Source of the DNA: Aminipila sp047974845
GTDB taxonomy: Bacteria > Bacillota > Clostridia > Peptostreptococcales > Anaerovoracaceae
DNA: 64,000 bases
Assembly: GCA_047974845.1 (NCBI GenBank)
Contig: JBKECQ010000021.1
Span: 32,192-96,191 of the forward strand
Direction: 5' to 3'
Of the stretch, positions 34,313 through 43,202 are shown piece after piece. How positions within the stretch are numbered: the first letter of the stretch is position 1; each line of letters begins with the position of its first letter. The notes beneath the pieces were generated by a model. That model was not told the DNA's origin. It searched no databases and saw only the letters and a program-made list of their open reading frames with translations. Both the position numbers and the translations under genes were made by a program.

Positions 34313-35029
34313 CTAAGTCATTACAAGTTTATCAAGTACAGCTTGGATACTTCTTTCTGAAACAGAAATAGTTTGCTTTGGTTCACTAATGTCTCCTAAA
34401 GTATGGGCATCAGATGAATAAAGAACACTGCACTTATTTAGGTAAGGATTTAATTGCCTAAGGTTATGTAAATTGTTTTCATCCATCAATTCCACGCAAG
34501 AAAACTTACTGTCCGGTGGTATAAACCCTAAGTTAGAAATTATGCTGGTAGAAGTTTTATCAATATGTGCAGGGATCATAATCCCATTAAACTCACGGAG
34601 GATCTCCCAGAGGTTATCTATTGAAATATCAGTACTACTAATAAGTAACTTTGATATTTCACCTACCGATTTATCTGATTTATCCCATAAAATTTGATGT
34701 CCAAAAATGTTGGCATTATTTTGTATGGGAAGAATCCTATCATATACATAATTATCAAAGGCAAGAGCCGAATCAAGGGTATAAAATAAGCACAGCACGT
34801 GGACTTCCTCCAATGTGGTTAACTCCATTCCCGGTATTGCAACAATATTGTACTCTTTAGCAATATTCATAAGGGCAGGGCAGTTCTTACAGGAATTGTG
34901 GTCTGTAATTGCAATAACATCCAAATCCTTTAAAGAAGACATTGCTACTATATTCTGAGGCGTCATGTCATCATTACTGCATGGGGATAAACATGAATGA
35001 ATGTGCAAATCATATGTAAGCTCTATCAT
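34313..35029 (-). CDS. PHP-domain phosphoesterase
   Basis: A 238-residue protein of the PHP superfamily (trinuclear-metal phosphoesterases). Metal-binding motifs are DLHIHSCLSPC near residue 6, AITDHNSCKNCP near 40, PGMELTT near 65, PAHIDKTS near 158 and a final SSDAHTLGDI near 210. The substrate is unknown. Its start codon shares one base with the stop of the DRTGG gene, so it is coupled to the putative hydrogenase-sensor operon. In other Clostridia PHP proteins recur in the same cassette, which suggests nucleotide or signalling chemistry. Confidence 0.85.
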   Translation of the reverse strand: MIELTYDLHIHSCLSPCSNDDMTPQNIVAMSSLKDLDVIAITDHNSCKNCPALMNIAKEYNIVAIPGMELTTLEEVHVLCLFYTLDSALAFDNYVYDRILPIQNNANIFGHQILWDKSDKSVGEISKLLISSTDISIDNLWEILREFNGIMIPAHIDKTSTSIISNLGFIPPDSKFSCVELMDENNLHNLRQLNPYLNKCSVLYSSDAHTLGDISEPKQTISVSERSIQAVLDKLVMT

Positions 35030-35370
35030 TACAAGGTCTCCGCAATTAATTTATTTACTTCCAAAGCAGCATCAAAGACAGGAAGCTCAGTATAAAATAC
35101 AGTAATCCCATGCTCCTTAGCTTTAGCCAAAGCATTTTCATCTAATTTGGTATCCTCTGCCAATATAATACAAGCAACTTCTGCCAGAGAGGCAACAGCC
35201 AGAGTATTTACATTTGCCATCACAGTAATCCATGCACAGCCCGAGGGTGCTTTGCCCATAGCAATACTCAATAAATCACAACAAAAACATTTTGTAATAG
35301 CTAATTCTGTATTTTCGCCGGTATTAGCTAAGTAAAATAATTCTTTTTCAATAAGATCTTTAATAGTCAT
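35029..35370 (-). CDS. DRTGG-domain protein (downstream copy)
   Basis: A 113-residue single-domain protein of the DRTGG family, an otherwise regulatory domain (also found in phosphotransacetylase and CBS proteins). Recognisable are the central GCAWITVMANVNTLAVASLAE and CIILAEDTKLDENAL segments and a final AKEHGITVFYTELPVFDAA. The ligand is unknown. It lies between the HydS-like gene and the PHP gene. A second DRTGG protein begins the same operon. GGAGG is 11 bases before the start. Confidence 0.8.
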   Translation of the reverse strand: MTIKDLIEKELFYLANTGENTELAITKCFCCDLLSIAMGKAPSGCAWITVMANVNTLAVASLAEVACIILAEDTKLDENALAKAKEHGITVFYTELPVFDAALEVNKLIAETL

Positions 35371-35410
35371 AAAAGTATCAGCCTCCTATATTTTAAAAAT
35401 AAATTAGTAC

Positions 35411-36793
35411 TTATTTTTTCCTACTTAAATCCGTATCTAGGTAAGCTATTTGATTTATATATTTTTTTAATTTAGATACATAACTAGGGTTCGAGGTGTC
35501 ATCCATAGGAGCATTATTAGCAAATGTTGTAGCCGCCATTGATAAATCGTGAAGCTGTTGCTTTAGTATATGTATACACTGGTTTTCACTGGCGTTGCCC
35601 TTTACTATATCTTCTGCAAGAGCCTTACAGGTAGGTGCGCCACAAATGCCGCAGTCCAGCTTAGGGAATTTTTCGTATATGGTGTTTACCTTTTTAATCA
35701 ATTCAACACTTTCTATGAAATTGTCTCCAAGTTGAAAAACCGGCTCATATACAACCTCTACGTTCCAATACAAATCTGCATCGGACATTGTTTTGTGCTC
35801 GGTTACCATTCTTATAGGCAAAGCTTCATTTATTTTTTTTAGTTTGGTTTTTGCAATAAAAGGATTTTCAACTGTAAGTACTCCCCCAACACAGCCGCCA
35901 CTACAGGCGTTAAGCTCAATAAAGCGCAGTCCTCCAAGTTTTTCATCCTCAAGGTCCTCTAAAACTTTTACAACATTTTCTATACCGTCAGCGGCTAAAT
36001 ATTCATCAGTATCTAGGGCAAGAGCTTCTCCTTCACCTCGACCCCAACCAATACCTACTCTACCGGCAGTGGCTAAGGGCAGAGGATCAATAGATGCATC
36101 TTGCAAATGAAGAAGCATTAAAGGATATAAATCTATTATACCTATGGCTCTGTCAACAGAACTCTTTTCAATACCTAAGGGTTCCTTAATATACGCTACT
36201 TTAGAAGAGCAGGGTGAAATAAATATAATACCTATTTTCTCTGAGGGAAGGCCGGTTTTCTCCATAGCCCTCCTTCGGGCTTCCGCCGCCGCCAGCTCCA
36301 CAGGAGGGTGAAGTGGAAGTAGATGGTCAATAAGGTTTGGAAATCTCACTCTAATAAGCCTAACCACAGATGGACAGGCAGTACTTATCAAAGGCCAATG
36401 TTCCTTATGATTTTCTACATAGTCTTTTGTAGCAGCAGAAACAACTTCTGCCCCTGTGGCAACTTCATATACGTCGTCAAATCCAAGCTTTAAAATAGCT
36501 GTTAGAATAACATTTACATCAGTAATGTTATTAAATTGGCTGTATAGTGATGGTGCAGGTAATGCAACCGTATATTCAAAATCATTTAAGCATTGTATGG
36601 AGTCTCTATTTACTATTTTTGCGTGGTTTTGGCATATTCGAACGCACTCTCCACAATCAATACAAAATTCTTTGGTAATGCAGGCTTTGCCATGTCTAAC
36701 ACGAATGGCTTGAGTGGGGCAACGCTTTATACAATTTATGCAACCACTACAAAGCTCTTCTAATAAAGATACGGAATGAAAAAATTTCTCCAT
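35411..36793 (-). CDS. Putative sensory [FeFe]-hydrogenase homologue (HydS-like)
   Basis: A 460-residue protein. Two 4Fe-4S ferredoxin motifs lie at residues ~15-25 (CxxCxxCxxxC) and ~44-54, an H-cluster domain spans ~75-340, and there is a C-terminal Fe-S domain (CGICGAPTCKALAEDI and a further Cys, ~385-415). H-cluster loops are STACPS, SPCSSKVAYIKEP and NACSGGCVGG. The four ligand-type cysteines remain, but an Ala stands where catalytic enzymes have a proton-relay Cys in TSCCP/TSCSP, as reported for sensory HydS. A redox- or H2-sensing role is inferred from this and from the regulatory neighbours. GGGGG lies before the ATG. Confidence 0.78.
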   Translation of the reverse strand: MEKFFHSVSLLEELCSGCINCIKRCPTQAIRVRHGKACITKEFCIDCGECVRICQNHAKIVNRDSIQCLNDFEYTVALPAPSLYSQFNNITDVNVILTAILKLGFDDVYEVATGAEVVSAATKDYVENHKEHWPLISTACPSVVRLIRVRFPNLIDHLLPLHPPVELAAAEARRRAMEKTGLPSEKIGIIFISPCSSKVAYIKEPLGIEKSSVDRAIGIIDLYPLMLLHLQDASIDPLPLATAGRVGIGWGRGEGEALALDTDEYLAADGIENVVKVLEDLEDEKLGGLRFIELNACSGGCVGGVLTVENPFIAKTKLKKINEALPIRMVTEHKTMSDADLYWNVEVVYEPVFQLGDNFIESVELIKKVNTIYEKFPKLDCGICGAPTCKALAEDIVKGNASENQCIHILKQQLHDLSMAATTFANNAPMDDTSNPSYVSKLKKYINQIAYLDTDLSRKK

Positions 36794-36885
36794 TTTTTCC
36801 CCCTTTCTTTCAAAATTCGATGTTTTTCTATCTATTTTGATAATAATTTAACTTAGTCACAAATAATTTATAGTTTTTTTATGTA

Positions 36886-37317
36886 TTAAGACAAATTCAC
36901 AAAAATCGTTAAAGTTGTTCCAACACCGATAATAGTATTTATCTTCATATCATCAGAATATTTTTTTATGTTGGGTAAGCCCATACCCGCACCAAAGCCC
37001 AATTCACGGGCTGTTTCAGAGGCAGTAGAATAACCGGCCTCCATTGCTTTATCTATATCAACAATACCAGGGCCGGAATCGGCTAAGACCATTATTATTT
37101 GTGTTGGTGTAACTTTCACATCAATATTCCCTCCATTGGCGTGTATAACCATATTTATTTCACCTTCATAAAGAGAAATTGATACTTTCCTTATAATCTC
37201 AGGAGAAACTCCCAATTGTTTAAGTGTGTTTTTTACATCGCTGCTGGCCTCTCCTGCGCGTGAATAATCATCAGCCACAACTGAATATTTTAAGGAAAGG
37301 ATTGTTTTATCGTACAT
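36886..37317 (-). CDS. Anti-sigma-factor-type ATPase (HATPase_c, RsbW/SpoIIAB-like)
   Basis: A 143-residue stand-alone GHKL ATPase. The N box is SISLYEGEINMVIHANG, the G1 box is LADSGPGIVDIDKAM and the G2 box is GFGAGMGLPNIKKYSDDM. It lacks the phospho-acceptor histidine domain of sensor kinases, which is typical of RsbW-like serine kinases and anti-sigma factors. ATG at 37317 follows GGGAGGAG; the longer frame overlaps the DRTGG gene for most of its length and is rejected. It overlaps that gene by 11 bp. It may phosphorylate or bind a partner in the sensing cassette; the target is unknown. Confidence 0.85.
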   Translation of the reverse strand: MYDKTILSLKYSVVADDYSRAGEASSDVKNTLKQLGVSPEIIRKVSISLYEGEINMVIHANGGNIDVKVTPTQIIMVLADSGPGIVDIDKAMEAGYSTASETARELGFGAGMGLPNIKKYSDDMKINTIIGVGTTLTIFVNLS

Positions 37318-37663
37318 TCGTAGCTCCTCCCATAAGTCCGTTTGAATAGAGGATACCCGAAGATACAAACATGGTTTTATTTGTTGCCAGTAGACAGATA
37401 CCTTTGTTTTCTGCCATAGCAATGAATTCCTCGCTTGGTTTTTTACCTCGAACGAGAATAACACAGCTCATATCAAGCATTTCTGCAGTTCTAAGTACCT
37501 GAGTATTGCAAAGACCTGTGAGAAGAACATTTTGATCTTTTACAAGAGCTAAAACATCACTCATTAAGTCTGAAGCAAAGGCTCCTGTGGCAGTTAATGA
37601 TAGCATTTCTTTGCCGCAAAATAGATTTGCATCCAACAGCAAGATAATGTCTTTTATCTGCAT
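37307..37663 (-). CDS. DRTGG-domain protein (upstream copy)
   Basis: A 118-residue DRTGG-type protein with the segments TATGAFASDLMSDVLAL, NVLLTGLCNTQVLRTAEM and CVILVRGKKPSEEFI. First gene of the five-gene minus-strand cassette that ends with the PHP gene. The start at 37663 follows GGAGGTAAAT and is preferred to 37675, which lies upstream of that ribosome-binding site. It is transcribed divergently from hydC, sharing a 174-bp promoter region. Confidence 0.8.
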   Translation of the reverse strand: MQIKDIILLLDANLFCGKEMLSLTATGAFASDLMSDVLALVKDQNVLLTGLCNTQVLRTAEMLDMSCVILVRGKKPSEEFIAMAENKGICLLATNKTMFVSSGILYSNGLMGGATNVR

Positions 37664-37837
37664 ATTTACCTCCAATAAATGTTTGAACTTAATTAGAAAT
37701 CGTTAAAAAATAAACATAAATATCTTCTTATAAACACAATAATTTTTATGGATTTTTGTGCAATAAAGTGATATAACTATGTTTGTATAATTATCGCATG
37801 TTAGATTATATTTGTAAATAGTAAGGAGGAATTAAAT

Positions 37838-38338
37838 TTGGCTTCTGGAAAGAGTGATATACCTTTTGAAGGTACTAAGGAGCAAGAACAAGCTCTGAAG
37901 AAAGTAATAGAAGAATTTAAAGACGATAAAGGGTGTTTAATGCCTGTTATGCAGGAGGCCCAAAACATATACGGATATTTACCAATTGAAGTACAGACCA
38001 TGATTTCTAATGGCTTGGGAGTACCCCTAGAAAAAGTTTATGGGGTTAGTACTTTTTACTCACAGTTCTCTTTAACACCAAAGGGAAAGCATACTGTTTC
38101 CGTTTGTTTGGGAACAGCTTGTTACGTAAAGGGTTCTGGAGATATATATAATAAATTGATGGACATCTTAGGTATCGTAGGCGGAGAATGCACAAAAGAT
38201 GGTATGTTTTCACTGGAAGCGTGCAGATGTGTCGGAGCCTGCGGACTGGCACCGGTTATGATTGTAGATGACGATGTTCATGGCAGGGTAACGGTAGATG
38301 ACGTTGAAAGAATAATAAATAATTATAGACAAGTATAA
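37838..38338 (+). CDS. hydC: NADH-dependent [FeFe]-hydrogenase subunit HydC (NuoE-like)
   Basis: A 166-residue thioredoxin-like [2Fe-2S] protein of the NuoE family. Cluster ligands are Cys90 and Cys95 (CLGTACYVKGS) and Cys131 and Cys135 (CRCVGACG). YGVSTFYSQFSL near residue 68 is characteristic. It is the small subunit of the HydABC hydrogenase, which in related anaerobes couples NADH and reduced ferredoxin to H2 formation. The start is TTG, supported by AAGGAGGAATTAAA directly upstream. First gene of the plus-strand hyd operon; TATAAT at 37786-37791 is a plausible -10 box without a clear -35. Confidence 0.92.
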   Translation: MASGKSDIPFEGTKEQEQALKKVIEEFKDDKGCLMPVMQEAQNIYGYLPIEVQTMISNGLGVPLEKVYGVSTFYSQFSLTPKGKHTVSVCLGTACYVKGSGDIYNKLMDILGIVGGECTKDGMFSLEACRCVGACGLAPVMIVDDDVHGRVTVDDVERIINNYRQV

Positions 38339-38359
38339 TTATAGAAATATGTAAAAGTT

Positions 38360-38917
38360 ATGATGACAGAAATATCATTAAATATTTTGGATATTGCTCA
38401 AAATTCTATAAGAGCTGAGGCTTCAATTATTGTAATAGATGTAGCTATTGATACTCAGAAAGACTCTTTGATAACGATTATAAAAGACAATGGAAAAGGA
38501 ATGACTACAGAACAAATAGAAAAATCAACAGATCCATTCTTTACTACAAGAAGTACTAGAAAAGTTGGGTTAGGAATACCCTTCTTTAAGATGGCGGCAG
38601 AGGCTTCTGATGGTACATTCCAAATAGAATCCCAAGTGGATATGGGTACAGAAATAAAAGCTGTTTTTAATTTATCTCATGTGGATAGAATGCCTTTAGG
38701 AGATATTAGCAGTACAATATATACGCTTATTGCCTTTAACACAAACATTGACTTTGTGTTTACATATTCTTATAACCAAAAGACGTTCAGTCTGGATACT
38801 CGTGAATTTAAAGAAGTTTTAGGTGGGGTGGATTTAAATACACCGGAAATACTCAAGTATTTGAAAGAATACTTATATGAGGGTAAAAGAGAAGTTGATA
38901 ATGACAAAATGCTTTAG
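38360..38917 (+). CDS. Histidine-kinase-like ATPase of the hyd operon
   Basis: A 185-residue GHKL ATPase without a phospho-acceptor histidine. The N box is ISLNILDIAQNSIRAEA, G1 is IIKDNGKGMTTEQI, the F box is DPFFTTRSTRKVGLGIPF and G2 follows in FFKMAAEASDG. The C-terminal half is uncharacterised. This protein occurs commonly between hydC and the 2Fe-2S gene in clostridial hyd operons. It may regulate or mature the complex; the function is not established. Few bases separate it from hydC. Confidence 0.8.
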   Translation: MMTEISLNILDIAQNSIRAEASIIVIDVAIDTQKDSLITIIKDNGKGMTTEQIEKSTDPFFTTRSTRKVGLGIPFFKMAAEASDGTFQIESQVDMGTEIKAVFNLSHVDRMPLGDISSTIYTLIAFNTNIDFVFTYSYNQKTFSLDTREFKEVLGGVDLNTPEILKYLKEYLYEGKREVDNDKML

Positions 38918-39110
38918 CTTATAGTAGTTACAGCAGAAAAGCAAGGTAAAGTGTGAAAACAGTTTGCACTTTTGCCCATGTGGAATTTTGCAGAGCAAAA
39001 TAATAGCAAGGGAATTATATCAATCTTGTTCTTTAAAAGCAAAATAATTTTAACTTATTTGTTTAGTAAGGAAGAATGGTACATCCCAATAGCGGAAATG
39101 GGGAGAAAAT

Positions 39111-39482
39111 ATGAAATCACTTGAAGAATTAAAAGCTATTCGAGACAAAGTTCAAAATCAAATGGGAGTAAGAACTGAGACCGGTTCGCAAATGCGTGTG
39201 GTAGTAGGAATGGCAACCTGTGGTATAGCAAGTGGAGCAAGACCAGTATTAAATACATTGGCAGAAGAAGTAAGTGAAAAGGGAATACAAGATGTAGTAG
39301 TAACACAGACAGGATGTATTGGTTTATGTCAGTATGAGCCAATAGTAGAAATCTATGAGCCAGGAAAAGAAAAGGTTACATATGTTAAAATGACCCCAGA
39401 AAAGTCTAAAGAAGTATTTGACCAGCATATTGTTAGAGGTCTTATAGTTAGTAAATATACTTTAGATTCCACAGAGCTTTAG
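39111..39482 (+). CDS. (2Fe-2S) ferredoxin domain protein (NuoE/HydC-like)
   Basis: A 123-residue thioredoxin-like [2Fe-2S] protein: MATCGIASGARPV provides the first cysteine and QTGCIGLCQYEPIVEIY the last two. It resembles the N-terminal domain of HydB and probably passes electrons or assembles with it. It follows the ATPase gene by 193 bp, with GGGGAG before the ATG; that gap shows no gene or clear terminator. It is 16 bp before hydB and co-transcribed with it. Confidence 0.85.
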   Translation: MKSLEELKAIRDKVQNQMGVRTETGSQMRVVVGMATCGIASGARPVLNTLAEEVSEKGIQDVVVTQTGCIGLCQYEPIVEIYEPGKEKVTYVKMTPEKSKEVFDQHIVRGLIVSKYTLDSTEL

Positions 39483-39498
39483 TTAAGGAGGAAATATA

Positions 39499-41289
39499 AT
39501 GATTCGTTCACATATATTAGTTTGCGGTGGAACCGGCTGTACTTCCTCCGGAAGCATGAAAATAATTCAAGAGTTTGAAAAAAATATAAAGGAGTCAGGA
39601 CTTGAAGGAGAAGTTTCAGTTGTAAAAACAGGATGCTTTGGACTTTGCGCTTTAGGGCCGGTAGTTCTTGTTTACCCTGATCAAGTATTTTATTCAATGG
39701 TCAAGGTAGAAGACGTCGAAGAGATAGTCAAAGAACATCTTGTAAAGGGCCGTATTGTAAAGCGTTTAGTTTACGACGAAACTTTAACCTCAGAAGGGGT
39801 AAAGGGTCTGAATGATACCAATTTCTATAAAAAACAGCACCGTATAGCACTTAGAAATTGCGGATACATAAATCCTGAAAATATTGATGAGTACATTGGA
39901 ACTCACGGATACGAAGCACTGGGAAAAGCTCTTACAGAAATGACACCAGATGATGTTATTAAGACTGTTTTAGATAGCGGCATAAGAGGAAGAGGTGGCG
40001 CAGGCTTCCCAACAGGTCTGAAGTGGAAATTTGCTTCAGGTAATAGAGGTGAAGTACAAAAATACGTTTGCTGTAATGCTGATGAAGGAGACCCGGGCGC
40101 ATTTATGGACAGATCTGTGCTGGAGGGAGACCCACACGTAATTTTAGAAGCAATGGCTATTGCAGGATATGCAATCGGAGCAGACCAGGGATATATTTAT
40201 GTTCGTGCAGAATATCCTATTGCCGTAGAAAGACTAAAGATTGCTATTGCACAAGCAAGACAATACGGACTGCTTGGTAAAAACATTTTTGACACAGGAT
40301 TTAATTTTGATATAGAACTTAGATTGGGTGCAGGAGCATTCGTATGCGGAGAAGAAACCGCACTTATGACTTCTATTGAAGGTAACAGAGGTGAACCTAG
40401 ACCTAGACCTCCATTCCCTGCTGTAAAAGGTCTCTTCCAAAGCCCTACAATTTTAAATAATGTAGAGACTTTGGCAAATATACCTCAAATTATACTTAAT
40501 GGATCTGAGTGGTTCTCTTCAATGGGTACTGAAAAATCAAAGGGAACAAAGGTTTTTGCCTTAGGTGGTAAAGTTAAAAATACCGGTCTAGTAGAAGTTC
40601 CTATGGGGACAACGCTAAGAACTGTTATTGAAGAAATTGGCGGCGGAATACCTAACGGAAAGAAATTTAAAGCAGCTCAAACCGGTGGACCATCAGGTGG
40701 TTGTATACCGGCGGAACATTATGATATTCATATAGATTACGATAACCTAATTTCCATAGGCTCCATGATGGGATCCGGTGGATTGATTGTAATGGATGAA
40801 GACAACTGTATGGTTGATATTGCTAAATTCTTTTTAGAATTCACTGTAGATGAATCATGTGGTAAATGCACACCTTGCAGAGTCGGAACAAAAAGAATGT
40901 ACGAAACTCTAGAAAAGATAACTAACGGAGAGGGCACCTTAGAAGATATTGATAAACTTGAAGAACTTGCGTATTACATAAAGGATAACGCATTATGTGG
41001 ATTGGGACAAACCGCTCCAAATCCTGTTTTATCAACACTTAGATTCTTTAAGGATGAATATCTTGCTCATGTTACAGACAAAAAATGTCCTGCTAAGGTA
41101 TGTAAGGCGTTATTGACCTTCAAAATAGAGCCGACTAAGTGTAAGGGCTGTACTTTGTGCCAGAAGATTTGTCCTGAAGGGGCAATCAGTGGTCAGACAA
41201 AGAAGCTTCATAGCATTGACCCGGATAAATGTATTAAATGTGGTGCGTGCTTAAATAACTGTCACTTCGGCGCTATAATTAAGGAATAG
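39499..41289 (+). CDS. hydB: NADH-dependent [FeFe]-hydrogenase subunit HydB (NuoF-like)
   Basis: A 596-residue flavoprotein. The N-terminal thioredoxin-like [2Fe-2S] domain (CGGTGCTSSGS, then CFGLCALGP) spans ~1-95. The FMN/NADH-binding NuoF core has GRGGAGFPTGLKW and GAGAFVCGEETAL, and a 4Fe-4S site follows in ESCGKCTPCRVGTKR. The C-terminal two-cluster ferredoxin domain (CKGCTLCQKICPEGAI and CIKCGACLNNCHFGAI) spans ~540-595. It carries NADH oxidation and the bifurcation/confurcation centre of HydABC. The start follows AAGGAGG. It lies 12 bp before hydA. Confidence 0.96.
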   Translation: MIRSHILVCGGTGCTSSGSMKIIQEFEKNIKESGLEGEVSVVKTGCFGLCALGPVVLVYPDQVFYSMVKVEDVEEIVKEHLVKGRIVKRLVYDETLTSEGVKGLNDTNFYKKQHRIALRNCGYINPENIDEYIGTHGYEALGKALTEMTPDDVIKTVLDSGIRGRGGAGFPTGLKWKFASGNRGEVQKYVCCNADEGDPGAFMDRSVLEGDPHVILEAMAIAGYAIGADQGYIYVRAEYPIAVERLKIAIAQARQYGLLGKNIFDTGFNFDIELRLGAGAFVCGEETALMTSIEGNRGEPRPRPPFPAVKGLFQSPTILNNVETLANIPQIILNGSEWFSSMGTEKSKGTKVFALGGKVKNTGLVEVPMGTTLRTVIEEIGGGIPNGKKFKAAQTGGPSGGCIPAEHYDIHIDYDNLISIGSMMGSGGLIVMDEDNCMVDIAKFFLEFTVDESCGKCTPCRVGTKRMYETLEKITNGEGTLEDIDKLEELAYYIKDNALCGLGQTAPNPVLSTLRFFKDEYLAHVTDKKCPAKVCKALLTFKIEPTKCKGCTLCQKICPEGAISGQTKKLHSIDPDKCIKCGACLNNCHFGAIIKE

Positions 41290-41301
41290 GAGGAGGTCAA
41301 A

Positions 41302-43050
41302 ATGGAGAATATTACTGTAAAAATTAACGGATTGGATGTCACAGCTCCGGCAGGCTCTACTATACTTGAGGCAGCTCAGTTGGCACATATTCAAATACCC
41401 ACATTATGCTTTTTAAAGGATATAAATGAAATAGGCGCTTGCCGTATGTGTGTGGTTGAGGTAAAAGGAGCACGTACTTTAGTGGCGGCTTGTGTATATC
41501 CTATTGCGGATGGAATGGAAATTATAACAAATAGTAAGAGGGTTTTAGATTCAAGAAAGAAGACATTACAGCTACTTATGTCAAATCATAAAATTGATTG
41601 TTTTTCTTGCGGAAGCGCAGGGAATTGTGAATTAATTAAGCTTTGCCATAAACTGCACGTTGATGATTCAAGTAGATATGCGGGGGCTATGCCTCAGAGA
41701 ATGTTTGATGAGACTGCCGTTCACATGGTAAGAGACAGCCATAAATGTATTCTTTGCAGAAGATGTGTAGCTATGTGCGAAAAAGTTCAGGGCATTGGTA
41801 TATTAGGAGCTAATAGAAGAGGCTTTGAAACTATTATAGATACTGCATTCTTCCTTGACCTAGAGGATACAAGCTGTGTAAACTGCGGACAATGTTTAAT
41901 GGCTTGTCCTACGGGAGCAATATCGGAAAAAGATCATACAGAAGAAGTATTTAATGCTTTAAATGATCCTGATAAATATGTGATTGTTCAAACTGCACCA
42001 GCGGTAAGAGCGGCATTGGGAGAAGTATATAAGGTTAAAATCGGTAACGAGGTTCAGGGCAAAATGGTTACTGCACTTCGAATGCTGGGTTTTGATAAGG
42101 TATTTGATACTGATTTTGCGGCTGACTTAACAATAATGGAAGAAGCAAATGAGTTTTTAGATAGAGTTAAAAACGGCGGTTCATTGCCACTTATTACATC
42201 ATGTTCACCCGGATGGGTTAAATACTGCGAACATTACTATCCTGATATGATAGACTTACTATCATCTTGTAAGTCGCCTCAGCAGATGTTTGGTGCTATT
42301 ACTAAAACTTATTATGCAGAAAAGATGGGAATTGACCCGGCTAAAATTGTAAGCATTAGTGTAATGCCATGTACTGCTAAAAAGTTTGAAAAAACAAGGG
42401 ATGACCAAAATGCGTCAGGATTCCCTGATGTGGATATTGCAATTACTACAAGAGAACTTGCTAGAATGATTGACCAGGTGGGTATTGACTTCCAAAACCT
42501 TACTGACGGTGAATTTGACAGCCCTCTTGGAGAATCCACAGGGGCGGGAGTAATATTTGGTGCAACCGGTGGAGTTATGGAAGCTGCATTGAGAACCGCA
42601 GTTGAAACTCTTACAGGTGAAGAGCTTAAGAACCTTGATTTTGAAGATGTTAGAGGTACAGAAGGCATTAAAGAGGCAACATATAACGTGGCTGGTATGG
42701 ATATTAATATAGCTGTAGCTTCAGGACTGGGAAATGCCAAAAAGCTAATGGATAAGATTAAAAGCGGTGAAGCTAATTATCACTTTGTTGAAATCATGGC
42801 CTGTCCCGGTGGTTGTGTAAATGGCGGAGGACAGCCAAGACATAGTGCAAAAACAAAGAATAGATTTGATATTAAAGCTATGCGTGCAAAGGTTCTTTAC
42901 AACCTTGATGCGGCAAAGCCTATTAGAAAGTCTCATGAAAATCCGTCAATTAAAAAATTGTATGAGGAATACTTAGGTGAACCGGGAAGTCATAAAGCCC
43001 ATGAAATCCTTCATACAACTTATGTAAAGAGACAGATAAATAAGTTTTAA
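41302..43050 (+). CDS. hydA: NADH-dependent [FeFe]-hydrogenase catalytic subunit HydA
   Basis: A 582-residue H2-evolving subunit. An N-terminal [2Fe-2S] domain (GACRMCVVEV, residues ~1-75) is followed by a His/Cys 4Fe-4S site (SCGSAGNCEL and CHKLHV, ~90-120) and two 4Fe-4S motifs (CILCRRCVAMCE and CVNCGQCLMACP, ~145-215). The H-cluster domain has TSCSPGWV, SVMPCTAKKFE and EIMACPGGCVNGGGQP. The TSCSP variant is the one used by many multimeric hydrogenases. It lacks the C-terminal 2Fe-2S extension of the Thermotoga HydA. GGAGGAGG precedes the start. Last gene of the hyd operon. Confidence 0.96.
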   Translation: MENITVKINGLDVTAPAGSTILEAAQLAHIQIPTLCFLKDINEIGACRMCVVEVKGARTLVAACVYPIADGMEIITNSKRVLDSRKKTLQLLMSNHKIDCFSCGSAGNCELIKLCHKLHVDDSSRYAGAMPQRMFDETAVHMVRDSHKCILCRRCVAMCEKVQGIGILGANRRGFETIIDTAFFLDLEDTSCVNCGQCLMACPTGAISEKDHTEEVFNALNDPDKYVIVQTAPAVRAALGEVYKVKIGNEVQGKMVTALRMLGFDKVFDTDFAADLTIMEEANEFLDRVKNGGSLPLITSCSPGWVKYCEHYYPDMIDLLSSCKSPQQMFGAITKTYYAEKMGIDPAKIVSISVMPCTAKKFEKTRDDQNASGFPDVDIAITTRELARMIDQVGIDFQNLTDGEFDSPLGESTGAGVIFGATGGVMEAALRTAVETLTGEELKNLDFEDVRGTEGIKEATYNVAGMDINIAVASGLGNAKKLMDKIKSGEANYHFVEIMACPGGCVNGGGQPRHSAKTKNRFDIKAMRAKVLYNLDAAKPIRKSHENPSIKKLYEEYLGEPGSHKAHEILHTTYVKRQINKF

Positions 43051-43107
43051 AATAAGTATCATAGCTTGATTTCTTAGTAAATTTGGTATATGATAATATC
43101 TACAATT

Positions 43108-43186
43108 AAGTATGAAATAAAATGTTAACATATAAGTATGTAATAAAGTGTTAGCATATAAGTATGTAAATAAAATGTTAGCATAT
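43108..43186. repeat. Three-copy 26-bp tandem repeat upstream of yjfB
   Basis: AAGTATG(A/T)AATAAA(A/G)TGTTA(A/G)CATAT-type units start at 43108, 43134 and 43160 (the last with one extra A). The last copy ends about 10 bp before the yjfB ribosome-binding site, so copy number could affect its expression. Confidence 0.85.
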
Positions 43187-43202
43187 GAAAGGATGAGAGT
43201 TT

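Noticed and set aside
37664..37837. Rex (redox repressor) operator between hydC and the sensory cassette
   Set aside because: I looked for TTGTTAA-N-TTAACAA-type palindromes and found none convincing.
43108..43186. CRISPR-like repeat
   Set aside because: The 26-bp units are directly adjacent with no spacers, so this is a tandem repeat.
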